64,000 bases of DNA from S015-6 sp964479535 (GCA_964479535.1 CAYZMM010000016.1:42652-106651); one strand, 5' to 3'; positions 26,813 to 38,132 are shown, counted from the first letter of the stretch. The notes: a model not told the origin generated them from the sequence alone. Numbers and translations are program-made.

Positions 26813-27652
26813 CTACCTGCCCAAAAGCCGCTTGATTCTCTCTTCCAGGGGAGGATGCGTGCTGAACAGCTTCATCATGGACCGGCCGGAAAGGGGATTC
26901 ACGATGAACATGTGCGCGGTCGAGGGATTCGCGTCCATGGGGATCTGATGGGTCGCCTTGCCGAGCTTCTCGAGGGCACGGGCAAGGCCGTTCGGTGTCC
27001 CGGTAATCTGGGCCGCGGATGCGTCCGCCTTGTATTCGCAGTTCCTCGAGATGGCCATCTGGATGAGCAGGGCGGCAATCGGAGCGAGGAACATCATGAA
27101 CAGAAGCCCGAAGATCCCTCCGCCGTCGTCATCGTCCCTGCCGACGCCACCGAAGATGGCGGCCCAACGGGCCATACTGGCGAGCATCATGATGGCGCCG
27201 GCAAGGGTGGCCGCGATCGAGCCGATCAACATGTCGCGGTTCTTCACGTGTGAGAGTTCGTGGGCGAGGACGCCCTCCAGCTCTTCGTCGTTCATGAGCC
27301 GCAGGATCCCGTCGGTAACGGCAACCACCGCGTGCTCGGGGTTGCGGCCCGTCGCAAACGCGTTGGGCGAGTCCTGCGGGATCACGTAGACCTTCGGGGT
27401 GGGCAGGCCGGCCTTCTGGGCCAGCCTCTCGACCATTTGATACAGCCCCGGTGCCTGCGAGGGCTCCACCTCGCGGGCGCGGTACATCTTCAGGACGACC
27501 TTGTCGGAAAACCAGTAGGCCCCCAGATTCATGACCGCCGCAAACGTGAGCGCGATGATCATCCCGGCCTGACCTCCGAAATAGCCTCCGATCCAGACGA
27601 TCAGTGCGGTCAGGGATGCAAGGAGCACGGTGATCTTCATGGTATTCGGCAT
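26813..27652 (-). CDS. htpX: HtpX membrane zinc protease
   Basis: A 279-residue inner-membrane metalloprotease that removes damaged membrane proteins. Two N-terminal membrane helices (about 6-24 and 28-48) are followed by the zinc motif HELSH (131-135), a helix pair (about 145-195), and ISRNCEYKADASAA, which supplies the third zinc ligand Glu. The C-terminus has FSTHPPLEERI. ATG 27652 is preceded by AGAGGA. It lies in the proteostasis block between dnaK and htrA. Confidence 0.95.
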   Translation of the reverse strand: MPNTMKITVLLASLTALIVWIGGYFGGQAGMIIALTFAAVMNLGAYWFSDKVVLKMYRAREVEPSQAPGLYQMVERLAQKAGLPTPKVYVIPQDSPNAFATGRNPEHAVVAVTDGILRLMNDEELEGVLAHELSHVKNRDMLIGSIAATLAGAIMMLASMARWAAIFGGVGRDDDDGGGIFGLLFMMFLAPIAALLIQMAISRNCEYKADASAAQITGTPNGLARALEKLGKATHQIPMDANPSTAHMFIVNPLSGRSMMKLFSTHPPLEERIKRLLGR

Positions 27653-27725
27653 TTTGTCCTCTCCATGGGTGTTTGTTCTAAAGGCTTAGACGCTGAAGAT
27701 CGATTTCGGTTCTCTGTTTCTTCAC

Positions 27726-27757
27726 ACAAAAAGAAGGGGGGCATCGACTCCCCCCTC
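27726..27757 (-). terminator. Intrinsic terminator downstream of dnaK
   Basis: On the minus strand a stem AGGGGGG...CCCCCCT with a short loop is followed by TCTTTTT. It lies 45 bp after the dnaK stop and before htpX. Confidence 0.8.
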
Positions 27758-27801
27758 GCTGCACGCTCGATTTTCCGAAAAACGGGACCCAGCCATGCAT
27801 C

Positions 27802-29730
<1,929 letters not shown>

Positions 29731-29821
29731 TGTCGTCGACTCCTTTGCCCGGGGCTCGCGATGTATGAATCCCCTGATTTCGCAACAATTCTTTGTGACT
29801 GACGGTTTCGATACAGCCTAT

Positions 29822-29850
29822 TAGGTAATCATCGAAAAACAGGGAGTCAA
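29822..29850 (-). promoter_or_regulatory. Sigma-70-like promoter of dnaK
   Basis: On the minus strand TTGACT (29845-29850) and TACCTA (29822-29827) are 17 bp apart, about 90 nt before dnaK. I saw neither a heat-shock sigma-32-type box nor a CIRCE repeat. Confidence 0.6.
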
Positions 29851-29880
29851 CCTGGATTCGGCAAAAGAATTCGAGCCCGC

Positions 29881-30020
29881 GAGTTCGGGGCGAGTTCGGG
29901 GGGAGTTCGGGGACAGCCACCGGCGAGTTCGGGGACAGCCACCGATCTCACCCGAATTCGGTGGCTGTCCCCGAATTATGAACGGATGTTCACAGTGAGA
30001 TCGGTGGCTGTCCCCGAACT
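29881..30020. repeat. GGGGACAGCCACC repeat cluster, locus F
   Basis: Three GAGTTCGGGG-type units precede two facing copies and the palindromic module TGAACGGATGTTCAC, ending in an inverted GGTGGCTGTCCCCGAACT only 10 bp from the DUF4340 stop. Confidence 0.85.
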
Positions 30021-30029
30021 GCCGCAGCT

Positions 30030-31925
30030 TCAGTCCTCCGGGACGCATTCGGCGAGCTTCTCCACGATCCCCTGCTTCGCGTCCGCCCGGATCAGCCCCA
30101 CCCAGGGCTCCTCCTGCTGCTTGACGTACACGAAGTCCTCCTCCCCTTCGGGACCGCGGCCCGAAAAGAGCACCTTGCCGAGCTCCTCTCCCTCCTCGTC
30201 CCTGAAGGAAAGCTCGCTCTCCGCAGGCTCGAGCCCGAGGGAGGCGAGGTCCTCCGGGGCTCCCTCCAGGAAACGATCCACTTCGAGGTCCAGAATCTCT
30301 GTGAGAAGGGCGTTTACCGCCGTTTCCTCCACATCTTCCGACCGGGGCTCCTCGAGCCTCCACGAGCCTTCCTCCCGCTCGAGCGCCACCGGCCCTTCGG
30401 GCCCTTTCGCGTCGATCTCGGAGACCAGATATCGGGAGAAATCGATCACCTTACTGGAGCGAAGCACGTCCAGGCCTTCGGGGAATTCCTCCTCGTAGAA
30501 CTTCCCGCCCACGCGGTACAGCGTGGCTTCGCCTTCCACGGCCGCATAGTAGAGGTCCTGCCCCTCTTTCTCCTGCTTCCCGAGCAGGAGTACCCCGAGG
30601 AGCGGAACATCGGCCTCTTCCAGCTCTCCCCCCTCCGTCCCTTCCTCTCCGGCAGCCGGTTCGGGCTTCTCGAGGTAGAGGGCAACCCGCGCCAGCGGAT
30701 CGGCCAGGCCGTATTCGGCAAGCCCTTCCCTGCTCTCCGGCTTGGCCAGGAACTCCTCCGCCTCCAGTCGGCTCATCGCCCCCAGGAAGGCGCTCACCCG
30801 GGTGTTGTCCGCACGCGCCTCGATCGGCTCCACGATCCTCCACTTCTGGCCGTCCTTCTTCTCCAGCGTAACATCCAGGCCTTCCCGCTGGAGGTGCGCC
30901 TTCCGGATCTTCCAGGTCTTGAAGGGCATGACCTTCTTTTCACGGAAGTCCTCCGGTGTCTTGGCAAATGTCCCGATCATGTCCATCCCGAGGCTCACCA
31001 CGGCGGCTCTCTCCTCGCGCTTCGCGAAGAAGCCCCCCTTGCCCTCGGCCTGGTGCATGCTCCCGATGAGCAGCGTGGCCTTGGTCTGGTCCGGCTTCAG
31101 AACGACCTCGATCTTCCAAACCGGCTCCTCGAGCCCGTAGTCGTCGAGATTCTCCGGCTCCTCGGAGACGAAGGCCTCCGCCTTCAGCGTCGTCAGCTTG
31201 CTCAGGATCTGGTCCACCTCGGTTTCGGAGGCACGCGCCTGGATCGGCTCGACGATCTTCCACATGTCCTCCGTCCTGACCAGCTCGATCTCCGGCTCCC
31301 CGCTCCGCAGGATGCGCATGCGCTCCACGTCGTCCCGCTTGAAGGCGAACAGCTTCCTGTTGCGCAGATCCAGGAGGCCCTTGTCGAACTCCGTGCCGAG
31401 ATCGGCGCTGAGCAGGAGGACCCTGTCTTCGCCCTCCCACATGGCATAGGAGTTGCTCCCGATCGGGCTCTTCCCGCCCACCAGGAGCGGCCCGGGAGAC
31501 TCCTCCCCCCCGGCCGTCTGCAGAACGATTCGGATCGGGGCTTCCTTCAGGCCGAAGGGCTCGAGATTCTCCGCCGACTCGGTGACCACCTGTTCGACCT
31601 TCAAGCCCTCGAGCCGGGACACCAGGCTGTTGACGGCCGTGTTGTCCGCTTCCGTCTTCACGGGCTCGGTGATTCTCCACTCCGTTTTCCGGGCATCCGC
31701 CGGGCCCTCCGCTTCCGTCTCATCTCCTCCCTTCTCCAGCCGCACGGTGCCGCGGGCGGTCGTCAAGGCAAACCCCTCGAGCTTCTCCCAGTCCAGGGAG
31801 TAGACCTTCTTCTCTTCCTCCTCCTGTCGCTTCTGTTCCTCCGCCTTCTTGAACTCGAAGTAGTAGACGTACGCGCCGAACAGCGCAAGGAGAAGGGCCG
31901 CAATCAGGGTCGTCCGGAACTTCAT
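30030..31925 (-). CDS. DUF4340 domain protein of the Gld-type export operon
   Basis: A 631-residue protein with an N-terminal membrane anchor (TLIAALLLALFGAYVYYFEF, residues 5-24) and a large periplasmic part. It contains repeats of about 150 residues, each with a motif like WRITEPVKTEADNTAVNSL, then EGLKVEQV and LEPFGL. The copies near residues 85, 225, 370 and 520 correspond to DUF4340 domains. ATG 31925 has AAGGAGG overlapping the end of gldG, so it is the last gene of the operon. Homologues accompany GldFG-like ABC transporters in many bacteria; the exported substrate is unknown. Confidence 0.88.
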   Translation of the reverse strand: MKFRTTLIAALLLALFGAYVYYFEFKKAEEQKRQEEEEKKVYSLDWEKLEGFALTTARGTVRLEKGGDETEAEGPADARKTEWRITEPVKTEADNTAVNSLVSRLEGLKVEQVVTESAENLEPFGLKEAPIRIVLQTAGGEESPGPLLVGGKSPIGSNSYAMWEGEDRVLLLSADLGTEFDKGLLDLRNRKLFAFKRDDVERMRILRSGEPEIELVRTEDMWKIVEPIQARASETEVDQILSKLTTLKAEAFVSEEPENLDDYGLEEPVWKIEVVLKPDQTKATLLIGSMHQAEGKGGFFAKREERAAVVSLGMDMIGTFAKTPEDFREKKVMPFKTWKIRKAHLQREGLDVTLEKKDGQKWRIVEPIEARADNTRVSAFLGAMSRLEAEEFLAKPESREGLAEYGLADPLARVALYLEKPEPAAGEEGTEGGELEEADVPLLGVLLLGKQEKEGQDLYYAAVEGEATLYRVGGKFYEEEFPEGLDVLRSSKVIDFSRYLVSEIDAKGPEGPVALEREEGSWRLEEPRSEDVEETAVNALLTEILDLEVDRFLEGAPEDLASLGLEPAESELSFRDEEGEELGKVLFSGRGPEGEEDFVYVKQQEEPWVGLIRADAKQGIVEKLAECVPED

Positions 31926-31932
31926 GGCGCAC

Positions 31933-33498
31933 CTACCTCCTTCGCCACCAGATGGCGAGCCCGAAGAGCAGAAGGGCCTCCGGAAGGATCAGCACGGACA
32001 TGTAGAAGATGTCCCGCGTCTCCTGCGGGGTCATCAGGACCCTGGAGCCCCGGGTCGTCTTCGGGCGGATGGAAATCATCGCCTCTTCCTCGGCAAGCCA
32101 GTTGACCGTGTTCAGGAACAGGTCCGCATTGTACATCTTTGGAATGTATTCATTATTTATAAAGGAGGAGTCGCCGAAGACGACGACACGGCCCTCGGTC
32201 TGCTCCTCCGGGGCGTCCTCTTCCGCCTCTGCGGCCTCTTCCGCGCCGGGCTCCTTCGCCTCGACCGTCAGGGCGACGGCGATCGACACCGGCCCGTCCA
32301 GGTCTTCCTCCGTGCGCACCACCTCGCTCTTCGAAAAGAACCGCTCCAGGTCGGTCTCGGCCCAGCTGCTCTCGCTCGTCCTGGCAAGGGAAACGCCTTC
32401 CACGCCCTCGGGCAGGGTCCCTTCCAGAGCCACGGAACGGGCCATGTGAAAGAGGGTCTGGCCCTCGAAGTCCTCGGTGATGTCGTGGACGCCGTACGTC
32501 GACACGACCGGCTCCACGCCCAGGGACGGCCCGTAGAAGAGCCGGAAGACCTGATCCACGACCACGTTGCTTCCGACCTGCACCCCCCACTTCGCCAGGA
32601 ATTCGTCCATGCCGGGCGACGTGCCCGGGTCCATCAGGAACAGAGCGCTGCCCCCCCCGTCGATGTACCACTCGATCGCCTCCAGCTCGTTCTTCTCGAG
32701 GGCCTTTTCCGGGCTGGCGACCACCAGCACGTCCGTGTCCGCCGGAACCTCGTCGATCATGTACAGCTCCAGAGGAAGCACCTCGTAGTTCTCGTTCTCC
32801 AGCGCCTTCCTCGCCACGATGTAGCCCTGCTCCTCTTCCCCCTCGATGTCCCTCTCGCCGTGGGTTGTCAGGAAGCGGATCTTCTTCTGCATGGGGTTGG
32901 CGACCTTCAGGATCGCGTTCGTGATGTCTTCCTCGAACTCTCCGGGGATCTTCGTCTCCCGGTCCCCGCACTTCACGACGATGATGTCCGTGGTGGTGAC
33001 TTCGTGCTGAGCCGCCTTCTCCGGATGCTGGACCGGGTCGATGAACTCGTAGGAGAACCGGGGCGAGTAGTTGTCGTAGACCCTGAGCAGATCCGCCAGG
33101 GGGGTGCCCTTGCTCACCTGGTAGAAGGCGAGCACCTGGACGTCCTCCTCCAGGTTGTCGAGCACCTTCTTGCTCTGGTCGGACAGGCTGAACAACGCCC
33201 CTTCGGTCATGTCCTTCTGGAGGGTGTGGGAGTTCGAAACGATGTTGACCAGCACGAGAATGCCCAGGAAGATCACCGTGTAGATCACCGCGTTGGCGCC
33301 GTAGCGGGTGGACCGCTCGCCCAGGGACGACCAGACACCGCCCAGGTTGAAGGCGAGGCTGAAGAGCAGAAGGGCTCCGCCGCCAGCCAGGTGGATGATC
33401 GTGAACAGGGAGAATTCCCGGCTGAACAGAAACTCGACGATCCCGAAGAGCAACAGAACAAAGCCGAAGAGGCCCGCAATCTGGCTCGACTTCTTCAT
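31933..33498 (-). CDS. GldG-like ABC auxiliary protein
   Basis: A 521-residue protein with two N-terminal helices (FGFVLLLFGIVEFLF and FTIIHLAGGGALLLFSLAF), a third near residue 75, a large extracytoplasmic domain of the ABC-auxiliary (GldG) type with FSLSDQSKKVLDNL, ITNAILKVAN and IRFLTTHGERDIEG, and a C-terminal helix (VLILPEALLLFGLAIWW). ATG 33498 is chosen over 33513 because GGAGGT lies 7 nt upstream. It begins directly after the permease gene. It probably shapes or delivers the substrate of the GldA/GldF transporter. Confidence 0.88.
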   Translation of the reverse strand: MKKSSQIAGLFGFVLLLFGIVEFLFSREFSLFTIIHLAGGGALLLFSLAFNLGGVWSSLGERSTRYGANAVIYTVIFLGILVLVNIVSNSHTLQKDMTEGALFSLSDQSKKVLDNLEEDVQVLAFYQVSKGTPLADLLRVYDNYSPRFSYEFIDPVQHPEKAAQHEVTTTDIIVVKCGDRETKIPGEFEEDITNAILKVANPMQKKIRFLTTHGERDIEGEEEQGYIVARKALENENYEVLPLELYMIDEVPADTDVLVVASPEKALEKNELEAIEWYIDGGGSALFLMDPGTSPGMDEFLAKWGVQVGSNVVVDQVFRLFYGPSLGVEPVVSTYGVHDITEDFEGQTLFHMARSVALEGTLPEGVEGVSLARTSESSWAETDLERFFSKSEVVRTEEDLDGPVSIAVALTVEAKEPGAEEAAEAEEDAPEEQTEGRVVVFGDSSFINNEYIPKMYNADLFLNTVNWLAEEEAMISIRPKTTRGSRVLMTPQETRDIFYMSVLILPEALLLFGLAIWWRRR

Positions 33499-33503
33499 CA
33501 GTC

Positions 33504-34292
33504 CTACCTCCATCGCGTAGATTCAATCGACCGCTTGGTCAGGAACAGGGCAAACAGAATGAAGGTGATGAAATAGACCACGTGCCTGCCGTCGATCAGG
33601 CCCTTGGAGAAGTCCGTGAAGTGGTCGATCAGAGACAGGTACTCCAGCACCTTCCCGGCGGTCGGCCCAACGTTCTGGGCCGGCCATCCGATCACGAAGA
33701 ACAGCAGCAGGGTGACGAAGCAGATCACCGCGGCCACGATCTGGTTTTCGGTCACGGAGGAGGCGAAGACGCCCACCGCCATGAAGGCCGCGCCGAGGAA
33801 GACGAGCCCGATGTAGCCGGCCAGGATGGGGCCCAGCTCGGGGGCCGGCTGGCCGTAATGGAAGAGGATCCCCGGGTAGACCGCGGTCAGGGCCAGCATG
33901 ACGCCGAGGAAGAGCAGGGCGGCCAGGTACTTCCCCAGAACGATGGAGTTGACCGAAATCGGGGATGTGAGCAGGAGTTCGTCGATCTTGAGCTTCTTCT
34001 CTTCGGAGAAGAGGCGCATCGTGATGAGCGGGACCATGAGCAGGAGCACGATGGTCATGTTGTACATCAAAGGCAGCATCACCAGCTCGTTCAGGTTCAG
34101 CTGGGAGGCGATGTCCGGCCTCCGCATCATCTCGTACATGCTGATCATCCGGTTGAACTGGACGAGCAGGTTGAAGAAGAACCAGCCGGTCAGGACCACG
34201 TAGCCCGTGAGGACCACGTAGGCGATGGGAGAGACGAACAGGGAGCGCAACTCCCTTCCGGCGATGTGAAGAATATCGGTCAAGCCCTTCAT
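33504..34292 (-). CDS. GldF-like ABC transporter permease
   Basis: A 262-residue inner-membrane permease with six predicted helices, beginning with HIAGRELRSLFVSPIAYVVL, the typical start of the ABC-2/GldF family. It overlaps gldA by ATGA and runs directly into gldG. Gld names come from gliding Bacteroidetes, but the module is widespread in non-gliding species, so motility should not be assumed. Confidence 0.9.
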   Translation of the reverse strand: MKGLTDILHIAGRELRSLFVSPIAYVVLTGYVVLTGWFFFNLLVQFNRMISMYEMMRRPDIASQLNLNELVMLPLMYNMTIVLLLMVPLITMRLFSEEKKLKIDELLLTSPISVNSIVLGKYLAALLFLGVMLALTAVYPGILFHYGQPAPELGPILAGYIGLVFLGAAFMAVGVFASSVTENQIVAAVICFVTLLLFFVIGWPAQNVGPTAGKVLEYLSLIDHFTDFSKGLIDGRHVVYFITFILFALFLTKRSIESTRWR

Positions 34293-35002
34293 TGCACATC
34301 CTCCGTCGTGAGCTTGAGGAAAACGCTCTCCAGACTCCCCTGGGCGGTCAAGGCTTCCAGGGAATCATCCGCAACGATCCTGCCCTGGTCGATGATCAGG
34401 CAGCGCTGGCAGATCATCGTCACCTCCGGCAGGATGTGGGTGCTCAGGATGATGGTCTGCTGCCCGGCCAGGGACTTGATGAGCTCCCGGATCTCGATGA
34501 TCTGCTTCGGGTCCAGCCCGATGGTCGGCTCGTCCAGGATCAGGACCTCCGGCTGGTGGATCAGCGCCTGGGCGAGGCCGACCCGCTGCCGAAACCCCTT
34601 GGACAGCTTGCCGATGATGGTCTTCCGCACGTCCTTCAGGCCGCTCTGGGAGATCGCCCGGTCGATCGCCTCCGACCGGCCCGAGCGGGGGACTCCTTTG
34701 ATCTTCGCCACGAACTTGAGGTACCCGTTCACGGTCATGTCGCCGTACAAAGGAGGCTGCTCGGGCAGGTAGCCGATGCGCTTCTTCACCTCCATCGGCT
34801 TCTTGAAGATGTCGTTGCCGGAGACCGTCACCGTTCCATCCGTCGAAGGCAGAAAACCCGTGATGATGCGCATCGTCGTGGTCTTCCCCGCCCCGTTCGG
34901 CCCGAGAAAACCGACGATCTCGCCCTTCTCCACCTGGAACGAGAGGTCCTCGATAGCCGTAACGTCACCGTAGCGCTTGGTCAGGCCCTCCACTTTGATC
35001 AT
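34289..35002 (-). CDS. GldA-like ABC transporter ATP-binding protein
   Basis: A 237-residue ATPase: Walker A GPNGAGKTT (about 34-42), signature LSKGFRQRVGLAQAL, Walker B VLILDEPTIGLD and the switch His in ILSTHILPEV. It is the first gene of the gldA-gldF-gldG-DUF4340 operon, all on the minus strand with overlaps or tiny gaps. It lies 29 bp after the dnaJ stop, so it may be read from the same message as dnaJ. Confidence 0.94.
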   Translation of the reverse strand: MIKVEGLTKRYGDVTAIEDLSFQVEKGEIVGFLGPNGAGKTTTMRIITGFLPSTDGTVTVSGNDIFKKPMEVKKRIGYLPEQPPLYGDMTVNGYLKFVAKIKGVPRSGRSEAIDRAISQSGLKDVRKTIIGKLSKGFRQRVGLAQALIHQPEVLILDEPTIGLDPKQIIEIRELIKSLAGQQTIILSTHILPEVTMICQRCLIIDQGRIVADDSLEALTAQGSLESVFLKLTTEDVQ

Positions 35003-35031
35003 CTCGACCCTCCATCGTCTTCACGCTTCAC

Positions 35032-36162
35032 TCATCTCAGGTTCTTTTTGATGTAGTCTTTGACCTTCGAGAAGGGGGTGGGTTCCTTCTCACCGCCGGC
35101 CGCCCTGTCACCTATCGACTCGCCGAGTTCCTCGAGCAGTTCTTCCTGCCGCTCGGTCAGGTTCGTCGGTGTCTTGACGAACACGTGGACCTGGAGATCC
35201 CCCTTCCGGCCGGTCCGGACGTTCGGCATCCCCTGGCCGCGCATGCGGAGCACGTCTCCGGTCTGCGTGCCCTTCGGGATCTTCAGGGGCTGGCTGCCGT
35301 CCAGGGTGGGCACCTCGATTTCCGCTCCCAGGGCGGCCTGGGGGAAGGAAATCGGGATCTGGCAGAGGAGCCGGTCGCCGTCCCGCTCGAAGAACTCGTG
35401 GGGCTCCACGTGAAGCACCACGTAGAGATCCCCGGGCGGGCCGCCGTTGCGGCCGGGCCCGCCCTCGCCGACCAGGCGAAGCTGCGAGCCGTGATCCACC
35501 CCCGGCGGGATCTTCAGCGACAGGGGCTTCTTCTTCAGGATGCGCGCGCTCCCGCGGCACTCCTTGCAGACCTCGGAGTGGACCACGCCGCTGCCCCGGC
35601 AATGGCTGCAGGTCGTTGCGATCGAGAAGAACCCCTGGGTCCGCCGGACCTGGCCCGCGCCGCCGCAGACGGTGCAGGGCGTCGGCGGGCTTCCCTCCGG
35701 ATAGCCCATGCCGCCGCATTCCTCGCAGGCCTCCTCCTTCTCGATCTCGACCTTCTTGGTGGCGCCCGTGGCGGCGACCGTGAACTCGATCTGCAGGTCG
35801 TAGCGCAGGTCGTCACCGCGCATGGGCCCGGTGCGCCTGCGTCGCGTCCTGGGACCCATGTCGAAGAAGTCCTCGAAGATGCTCGAGAAGCTCGAGAAGA
35901 TCTCGTCGAAGTTGGTGAAGCCCTGAAATCCGGTGTTCTTCAGCCCGTCGTGGCCGAAGCGGTCGTAGAGGCCTCGCTTCTCCGGGTCACGCAGCACCTC
36001 GTACGCCTCGGAGGCCTCCTTGAAGGCATCCTCCGCCTCCGCATTGCCCGGGTTTCGGTCCGGGTGATATTGAAGGGCCAGCTTCCGGTAGGCCTTCTTG
36101 ATCTCGTCGTCCGAGGCGGTGCGGGCAATTCCCAGAACCTCGTAGTAATCACGCTTTATCAA
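35032..36162 (-). CDS. dnaJ: Chaperone DnaJ (Hsp40), TTG start
   Basis: A 376-residue type I DnaJ. The J domain starts IKRDYYEVLGIARTAS with YHPDRN, followed by a short G/F region. The zinc domain has four CxxCxGxG-type units (CEECGGMG, CTVCGGAG, CSHCRGSG, CKECRGSA; the last is imperfect), then the C-terminal substrate domains. The start is TTG at 36162, placed 8 nt after AGGAGGT; the only ATGs in frame lie far upstream in unnatural sequence. It overlaps the end of the upstream TPR-like gene by 14 bp. It is the co-chaperone of DnaK. Confidence 0.95.
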   Translation of the reverse strand: MIKRDYYEVLGIARTASDDEIKKAYRKLALQYHPDRNPGNAEAEDAFKEASEAYEVLRDPEKRGLYDRFGHDGLKNTGFQGFTNFDEIFSSFSSIFEDFFDMGPRTRRRRTGPMRGDDLRYDLQIEFTVAATGATKKVEIEKEEACEECGGMGYPEGSPPTPCTVCGGAGQVRRTQGFFSIATTCSHCRGSGVVHSEVCKECRGSARILKKKPLSLKIPPGVDHGSQLRLVGEGGPGRNGGPPGDLYVVLHVEPHEFFERDGDRLLCQIPISFPQAALGAEIEVPTLDGSQPLKIPKGTQTGDVLRMRGQGMPNVRTGRKGDLQVHVFVKTPTNLTERQEELLEELGESIGDRAAGGEKEPTPFSKVKDYIKKNLR

Positions 36163-36544
36163 CGGAAAGTACCTCCTTGAGCGCTTCCTCGGCTGCCTCG
36201 AGTGCTTCTCCGTTGTCCGCCTTCCGGAAGGCACGCACCGCGTGCGAGTACTTCTGGAGTTCCATCGCCTTCCTGCCCAGCTCCTCCCACGCCTCCGGGG
36301 CGTCCCCATCCTCGGATTTTCTGCAAGCCATCGCGTACAGGAAGCTGTCCCCCTGCTCGATCGCCAGGGCACGGATCCTGGCAAGGCCTTCCTGGTGGGA
36401 GGCCCGGGAGAACAGCTCCGCGGCCTCGCTCAGGCGCCCTCCCTCCAGATAGGTCTCCCCAAAGGAAACGAGCTTTTCGGGGGGGGCGTTCTTGTCGAAG
36501 AGAAGCTTTCTTCTCTGCTGGCTGTTGGGAAGGTTCTTCTTCAT
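36149..36544 (-). CDS. TPR-like helical protein upstream of dnaJ
   Basis: A 131-residue soluble, helical protein with helix pairs resembling tetratricopeptide repeats (LVSFGETYLEGGRLSEAAELFSRA and AMELQKYSHAVRAFRKADNG). ATG 36544 is preferred because the protein then starts with natural sequence (MKKNLPNSQQRRK); a longer start at 36604 is possible. Its end overlaps dnaJ by 14 bp, implying coupled translation. It may be an adaptor for the chaperone, but only context supports that. Confidence 0.78.
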   Translation of the reverse strand: MKKNLPNSQQRRKLLFDKNAPPEKLVSFGETYLEGGRLSEAAELFSRASHQEGLARIRALAIEQGDSFLYAMACRKSEDGDAPEAWEELGRKAMELQKYSHAVRAFRKADNGEALEAAEEALKEVLSVDKA

Positions 36545-36644
36545 CTCGCGATAGCATCGATCGATAGAGTGAGCCGAATCCGCCAGCGTTCGTGGGTGAC
36601 CCAAAAACGGACAAATTAGGAAGTTAAGCTCTTTTCCGCGAAAA

Positions 36645-38072
36645 TCAAGACCGGGAAGGATGCAAATTCAGGGTCACGTAGTAAAGAAATCTCCCGCGCA
36701 GGACCTGGAGGGTCACGTGGGACCGACACCTGAGCTTTGCGAACTCCTTGCGGAAGGCCTGCAGGTCGGGGATGCCCCGGTCGTTGATCTTGAGCAGCAC
36801 GTCCCCGGGTTGGAGCCCCACCTGGTCTGCCTGGCTGCCTCGCACCACCTCGGTGATCTGGACGCCCCGGATCCCCGACCGGATCATGGCCCGGTTGGTC
36901 AACTCGCCCACCCGGATACCCAGCAGCCGCTGGCAGTAGTTCTCCGCCATCGCCTCCGGCAGTGCGGCGCTCTTCACCTTTCTCTCGCGGTATTTGCCTT
37001 TTCTGAAGATCTGCAGGACGATCTCGTCGTTGACGGTCATCCGCCGGAGCAGGTCGGAGAACGCCTCCGGGGACGGAAGCTCCGTCCGCTCCGCCTTCAC
37101 CAGGACGTCCTGGACCTCGATGCCCGCCTTGTCCGCCGGGCTGCCCGGGTAGACCTCGGTGACCAGGACCCCGCCTGTCCCCTCGAACCCCAGGTACTCG
37201 GCGAGCCCCTCGTCCAGGGCCTGCACCTCGACGCCGAGCCAGGCGGCCTGCACCTCCCCGAAGGTGATCAGGTCGTCCACGACACGGCGGGCGCGGTCCG
37301 CAGGGATGGCAAAGCCGATGCCCTGGGCCTCGCTGTGGATGGCCGTGTTGATTCCGATGACCTCCCCCCGGATGTTCAGCAGCGGCCCGCCGCTGTTGCC
37401 CGGGTTGATCGACGCATCCGTCTGGATGAAGTCCTTGTAGACCTGCTCGCCCGACTGGATCGACCGGTTCAGGGCGCTGATCACGCCGGTCGTGACCGTG
37501 TGGGAAAGGCCGAAGGGGTTGCCGATGGCGATCACCGTCTCGCCGATCATCAGGTCCGCGGAGGTGACCAGCCCTGCCGGCTCGATCGGCTCTTCGGGCC
37601 CGATCTTCACAACGGCCAGATCCGAAGCCGGGTCGCTGCCCACCAGCTCTCCCGTGTACTCCTCGCCGGAGACCAGGGTAACGTGGATCTCGCTCGCCCG
37701 CAGGATCACGTGGTGGTTGGTGAGGATGTGGCCCTCACGGTCGATCAGGACACCGGAGCCCAGGCTCTGCCGTCGGCTGCGCCGTTCGCCAGGGGGCGGC
37801 ACGAAGAAGCGGTTGAAGAATTCTTCGAAGAGCGGGTCCCGCGGCATTCCGAAGAAGGGGTTGGCAGGACGGGCTTCGTAGATGTCGGTGGATATGTTCA
37901 CCACGGCCGGGCTCAGACGCTCGACCACCTCCACCACGGGGGTCCGTCTCGAGCCGGCCTCGGCGGCGGCGGCCGCCTCCCGGCCGGGCGGGCCGGCCGA
38001 TAGGAGCGCGAGACAGAGGAGGATCGCCGCCTTCAGCAGGAGCCCCCGGGCACTGAAGATCGCTCTACGCAT
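36645..38072 (-). CDS. Second HtrA/DegP-family serine protease
   Basis: A 475-residue exported protease with signal helix LLLKAAILLCLALLSAG. The triad is His121 (LTNHHV), Asp151 (ASDLAVV) and Ser227 (GNSGGPL). Two PDZ domains follow (about 255-345 and 380-470). It is shorter than the first HtrA and diverges strongly in the PDZ regions, so it is a distinct paralogue. ATG 38072 fits the upstream promoter (about 50-nt leader) and has AGAGG; ATG 38096 is an alternative. Confidence 0.93.
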   Translation of the reverse strand: MRRAIFSARGLLLKAAILLCLALLSAGPPGREAAAAAEAGSRRTPVVEVVERLSPAVVNISTDIYEARPANPFFGMPRDPLFEEFFNRFFVPPPGERRSRRQSLGSGVLIDREGHILTNHHVILRASEIHVTLVSGEEYTGELVGSDPASDLAVVKIGPEEPIEPAGLVTSADLMIGETVIAIGNPFGLSHTVTTGVISALNRSIQSGEQVYKDFIQTDASINPGNSGGPLLNIRGEVIGINTAIHSEAQGIGFAIPADRARRVVDDLITFGEVQAAWLGVEVQALDEGLAEYLGFEGTGGVLVTEVYPGSPADKAGIEVQDVLVKAERTELPSPEAFSDLLRRMTVNDEIVLQIFRKGKYRERKVKSAALPEAMAENYCQRLLGIRVGELTNRAMIRSGIRGVQITEVVRGSQADQVGLQPGDVLLKINDRGIPDLQAFRKEFAKLRCRSHVTLQVLRGRFLYYVTLNLHPSRS

Positions 38073-38132
38073 CGGCACAGAACCTCTGTTCGGCATAGGG
38101 ACGTTCCACGAATCCGGGCCCAAAACCGATCC

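Noticed and set aside
29731..29880. CIRCE element or sigma-32 promoter at dnaK
   Set aside because: No TTAGCACTC-N9-GAGTGCTAA-like repeat and no CTTGAAA/CCCCAT pair could be found; only a sigma-70-like promoter is visible.
30030..34292. Evidence for gliding motility from Gld-like genes
   Set aside because: Only the ABC part is present, without gldBDHJKLMN-type genes. The same module is widespread in non-gliding bacteria.
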